A model generated the notes under the pieces. The model saw only the letters and a program-made list of their open reading frames with translations. It had not been told where the DNA came from and did no database searches. This document shows, one piece after another, positions 62,146 to 64,000 of a DNA stretch of 64,000 nucleotides. Within the stretch, counting starts at the first letter, position 1. The number at the start of each line of letters is the position of its first letter. The DNA lies in the NCBI GenBank assembly GCA_964478945.1, contig CAYZJV010000001.1:1-64000 (forward strand), given 5' to 3'. Origin of the DNA: CAYZJV01 sp964478945. Its GTDB lineage: Bacteria > Spirochaetota > Spirochaetia > Sphaerochaetales > Sphaerochaetaceae. Made by a program: the position numbers and the translations under genes.

Positions 62146-63618
62146 ATGTCCAATGATTTGGGAGATGCCATACGCAATCTCGTGAACGAGCGGGGAATCA
62201 GCGAAGACCTCGTGTTGGAGACCATTAGGGGTCTTCTGCTTGCCGCGTACAAGCGAAAGTTCGGATCGAGTGACAATGCAATCGTCGAATTCAATGAAAA
62301 TCATGACGATGTGCAGCTGTTTGCCAAGAAGATGATCGTCGAGGATGACGAATACGATGGTTCCTTCGACGAAATCTCTTTGTCCGAAGCACGCGAACTT
62401 CACGACGATTGCGATATTGGGGACGAGATCTTGATTGCAATCGACCCCAAGACGTTCGACCGCATCTCCGTACAGAGTGCGAAGCAGAAGGCAAAGCAGG
62501 ATCTGCGTGAAATTCAGAAGGATACCCTCTATTCGGAATTCAAGACCAAAGAGGGGGAGATGATCATCGGTTATTACCAGAGGGAGAGCAATGGCGACAT
62601 GTTCATCGATCTGGGTAAGATCGAGGGAATTCTTCCCAAACGTTTCCAGAGTCCCCGCGAAGCCTATCGCAAGAATGACAAGATAAAATGTTATGTGCAT
62701 CAGGTTGAAAAACCCGAGCATGGACAATTGAGGGTGATCCTTTCCAGGACACATCCGGAATTCGTAAGGAAATTGTTCGAACTCGAGATTCCGGAGATAT
62801 ATGATCATTCGATCGAAATCCACAAGATCGTCCGCGAACCCGGCTATCGCACGAAAGTGGCCGTGTATTCCCACCGCTCGGACCTTGATCCGGTTGGTGC
62901 TTGTGTCGGGTTGAAGGGAATCCGAGTTCAGACTATCATGAGGGAGATGGAAGGGGAGAGGATCGACGTGCTGCGTTATGATCCGAATCCCATCGAATAT
63001 ATCAAGAACTGCCTTTCGCCCGCTGAGGTGAAGCGGGTGGTGATCATTGACGAGGGGAAGCGGATGGCGATCGCAGTGGTCGATGATTCGCAACTCTCGT
63101 TGGCAATAGGAAAGCAGGGCATCAATGTGCGGTTGGCCAACAAGCTTGCCGACTGGATCATCGATGTCAAGACACTCGACCAGTACCGTGAAATGGATCT
63201 CGATATCGAGACCAAGGAGAAGGTCGATGCACTCTTCACAGAAGTTCCCGAACTGGAACCGGAGTACTTTGAAGAGGAAGAGGGCGAGTTGTTGCTTGCA
63301 GATATCGCGGAACTCGACAAGCAGTTGGTCGACAAATTGCAGTTCCATGACATCTATACCGTTGAAGAGTTCGTCAATCTTTCCGATGAAGAGATTGAAA
63401 GTCTTGGCGATATAACGGAAGATGAAGTGCACCGGATCAATAGTGTACTCGGTGAATATGTCGACATCGTCGAGGAAGAACAAGAGGGTGAAGTCGAACA
63501 ACAGTTCCTCTGTCCCGAATGTGGACACCCCTTGACTTTGGACATGACCAGTTGTCCCAATTGTGGTGTCGGCCTGAGTTTCGAAGAAGTTGAAGAAGAG
63601 GAAGAAGACGAGGAGTAA
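62146..63618 (+). CDS. nusA: transcription factor NusA with C-terminal zinc ribbon
   Basis: Regulates pausing, termination and antitermination by RNA polymerase. The 490-residue protein has the N-terminal polymerase-binding domain (about 1-125), S1 domain (about 135-200), two KH domains (about 205-345) and a helix-hairpin-helix-like AR segment (about 370-430). It then carries an additional zinc ribbon, Cys456-X2-Cys459 and Cys470-X2-Cys473, and a poly-Glu tail. GGGAGG precedes ATG 62146. The extra zinc ribbon is not found in E. coli NusA. Confidence 0.95.
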   Translation: MSNDLGDAIRNLVNERGISEDLVLETIRGLLLAAYKRKFGSSDNAIVEFNENHDDVQLFAKKMIVEDDEYDGSFDEISLSEARELHDDCDIGDEILIAIDPKTFDRISVQSAKQKAKQDLREIQKDTLYSEFKTKEGEMIIGYYQRESNGDMFIDLGKIEGILPKRFQSPREAYRKNDKIKCYVHQVEKPEHGQLRVILSRTHPEFVRKLFELEIPEIYDHSIEIHKIVREPGYRTKVAVYSHRSDLDPVGACVGLKGIRVQTIMREMEGERIDVLRYDPNPIEYIKNCLSPAEVKRVVIIDEGKRMAIAVVDDSQLSLAIGKQGINVRLANKLADWIIDVKTLDQYREMDLDIETKEKVDALFTEVPELEPEYFEEEEGELLLADIAELDKQLVDKLQFHDIYTVEEFVNLSDEEIESLGDITEDEVHRINSVLGEYVDIVEEEQEGEVEQQFLCPECGHPLTLDMTSCPNCGVGLSFEEVEEEEEDEE

Positions 63619-63630
63619 TCGAGAGAAATT

Positions 63631-64000
63631 ATGACGGAAGAAGATAAGAAACCAAAGACAACCTTGATTAAACATGCGCGCGCAGCGTCACAGGACGCGA
63701 AACAACACTCCGGCAAGGAAGAGGCTGAATCGACGCGCCCTGTTGAGAAGAAGAAAGTGGTTGTGGTGAAGAAAAAGGTCGTGGTTGTGAGGCCACAAGC
63801 CAAACCTGTCGAGAAACCTGTCGAAAAACCGGTTGGGAAAACTGAGAAGGTGCAGGAATCGAAGACTCGTGAAGCTGCTGTGGAAGAGCCGCCCAAGACG
63901 ACCGAGCAGAAGGCTTCCGTCGAAGAATCCAACAAGAAACCCTCTCGTATTGATTCCGAGAAACGGACCGAACGTCCTCAATCCAAGGGTGGTACGGCTC
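63631..64000 (+). CDS. infB: translation initiation factor IF-2, N-terminal part
   Basis: Only the first 123 codons are in the window and the frame remains open at 64000. The sequence MTEEDKKPKTTLIKHARAAS is followed by a charged, low-complexity segment rich in Lys, Val, Pro and Glu, with VVVVKK and KPVEKPVEK repeats, typical of the IF-2 N-terminal region. It follows nusA by 12 bases, as in other bacteria. The GTPase domain lies beyond the window. Confidence 0.88.
   Translation, partial: MTEEDKKPKTTLIKHARAASQDAKQHSGKEEAESTRPVEKKKVVVVKKKVVVVRPQAKPVEKPVEKPVGKTEKVQESKTREAAVEEPPKTTEQKASVEESNKKPSRIDSEKRTERPQSKGGTA

Noticed and set aside
62104..63675. Long minus-strand open frame of 523 codons
   Set aside because: It is antisense to nusA and lacks any family signature; similar long antisense frames occur opposite atpB, uvrA and bamA, caused by codon bias.
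63760..63850. Repeated Lys-Pro-Val-Glu codons as a possible DNA repeat
   Set aside because: This is the normal low-complexity N-terminal region of IF-2.
1..64000. Mobile elements, tRNA or rRNA genes
   Set aside because: No transposase, integrase, terminal inverted repeats, tRNA cloverleaf or rRNA sequence was seen on either strand; the only tRNA-like fold is in tmRNA.

Overview
The window is a gene-dense chromosomal segment from a spirochaete, most probably a Sphaerochaeta- or Treponema-like member of the Spirochaetales. Supporting this are the V-type ATPase operon in the spirochaetal order E-DUF2764-A-B-D-I-K, a TamB/BamA outer-membrane pair, an LptD-like protein and many lipoproteins with spirochaete-style lipoboxes. 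Nearly all of the sequence is core housekeeping. I see no tRNA or rRNA gene, insertion sequence, prophage or CRISPR array.

Layout: 0-0.3 kb, C-terminal piece of a Crp/Fnr regulator. 0.4-7.6 kb, V-ATPase operon with its own promoter. 7.7-19.1 kb, a long overlapping run ispG-uvrA-lptD-like-phoH-pgpH-ybeY-corC. 19.1-22.5 kb, glycolytic operon gapA-pgk-tpiA-secG. 22.5-25.9 kb, flavodoxin-like protein, parvulin, nusB, map and a phosphoribosyltransferase. 26-29.8 kb, an accessory stretch (serine hydrolase, two lipoproteins, one outer-membrane protein). 29.9-32.9 kb, folD-miaB-sirtuin. 32.9-39 kb, a second accessory stretch: a DUF6530-like gene, a 58-residue ribbon-helix-helix gene, an SPFH gene, a seven-helix membrane LuxR regulator, an alpha/beta-hydrolase lipoprotein and a PLDc_N/ABC cassette. 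39-43.5 kb, yjbQ, rpsD, an outer-membrane protein, tmRNA, smpB and an FGE-fold membrane protein. 43.6-50.4 kb, lepB, hemW, yebC, ruvCAB, queA and tmk. 50.5-60.9 kb, tamB, bamA and mutS. 60.9-64 kb, comF-like, rimP, nusA and the start of infB.

The genes fall into coherent modules: ion pumping, envelope biogenesis (SecG, SurA-like parvulin, LepB, BamA, TamB, LptD-like), ribosome rescue and RNA handling (tmRNA, SmpB, YbeY, RimP, NusA, NusB, MiaB, QueA), and DNA repair (UvrA, RuvABC, MutS). Many junctions overlap by 4-26 bases, suggesting translational coupling.

The most interesting material is: the SPFH/ribbon-helix-helix operon with repeat operators at its own promoter and at a neighbour's; the V-ATPase that lacks recognisable C, F and G subunits but keeps sodium-ligand residues in its proteolipid; a BamA with seven POTRA domains; an attenuator-like terminator in front of rimP-nusA; a C-terminal zinc ribbon on NusA; and a thymidylate kinase whose P-loop lacks the usual lysine.
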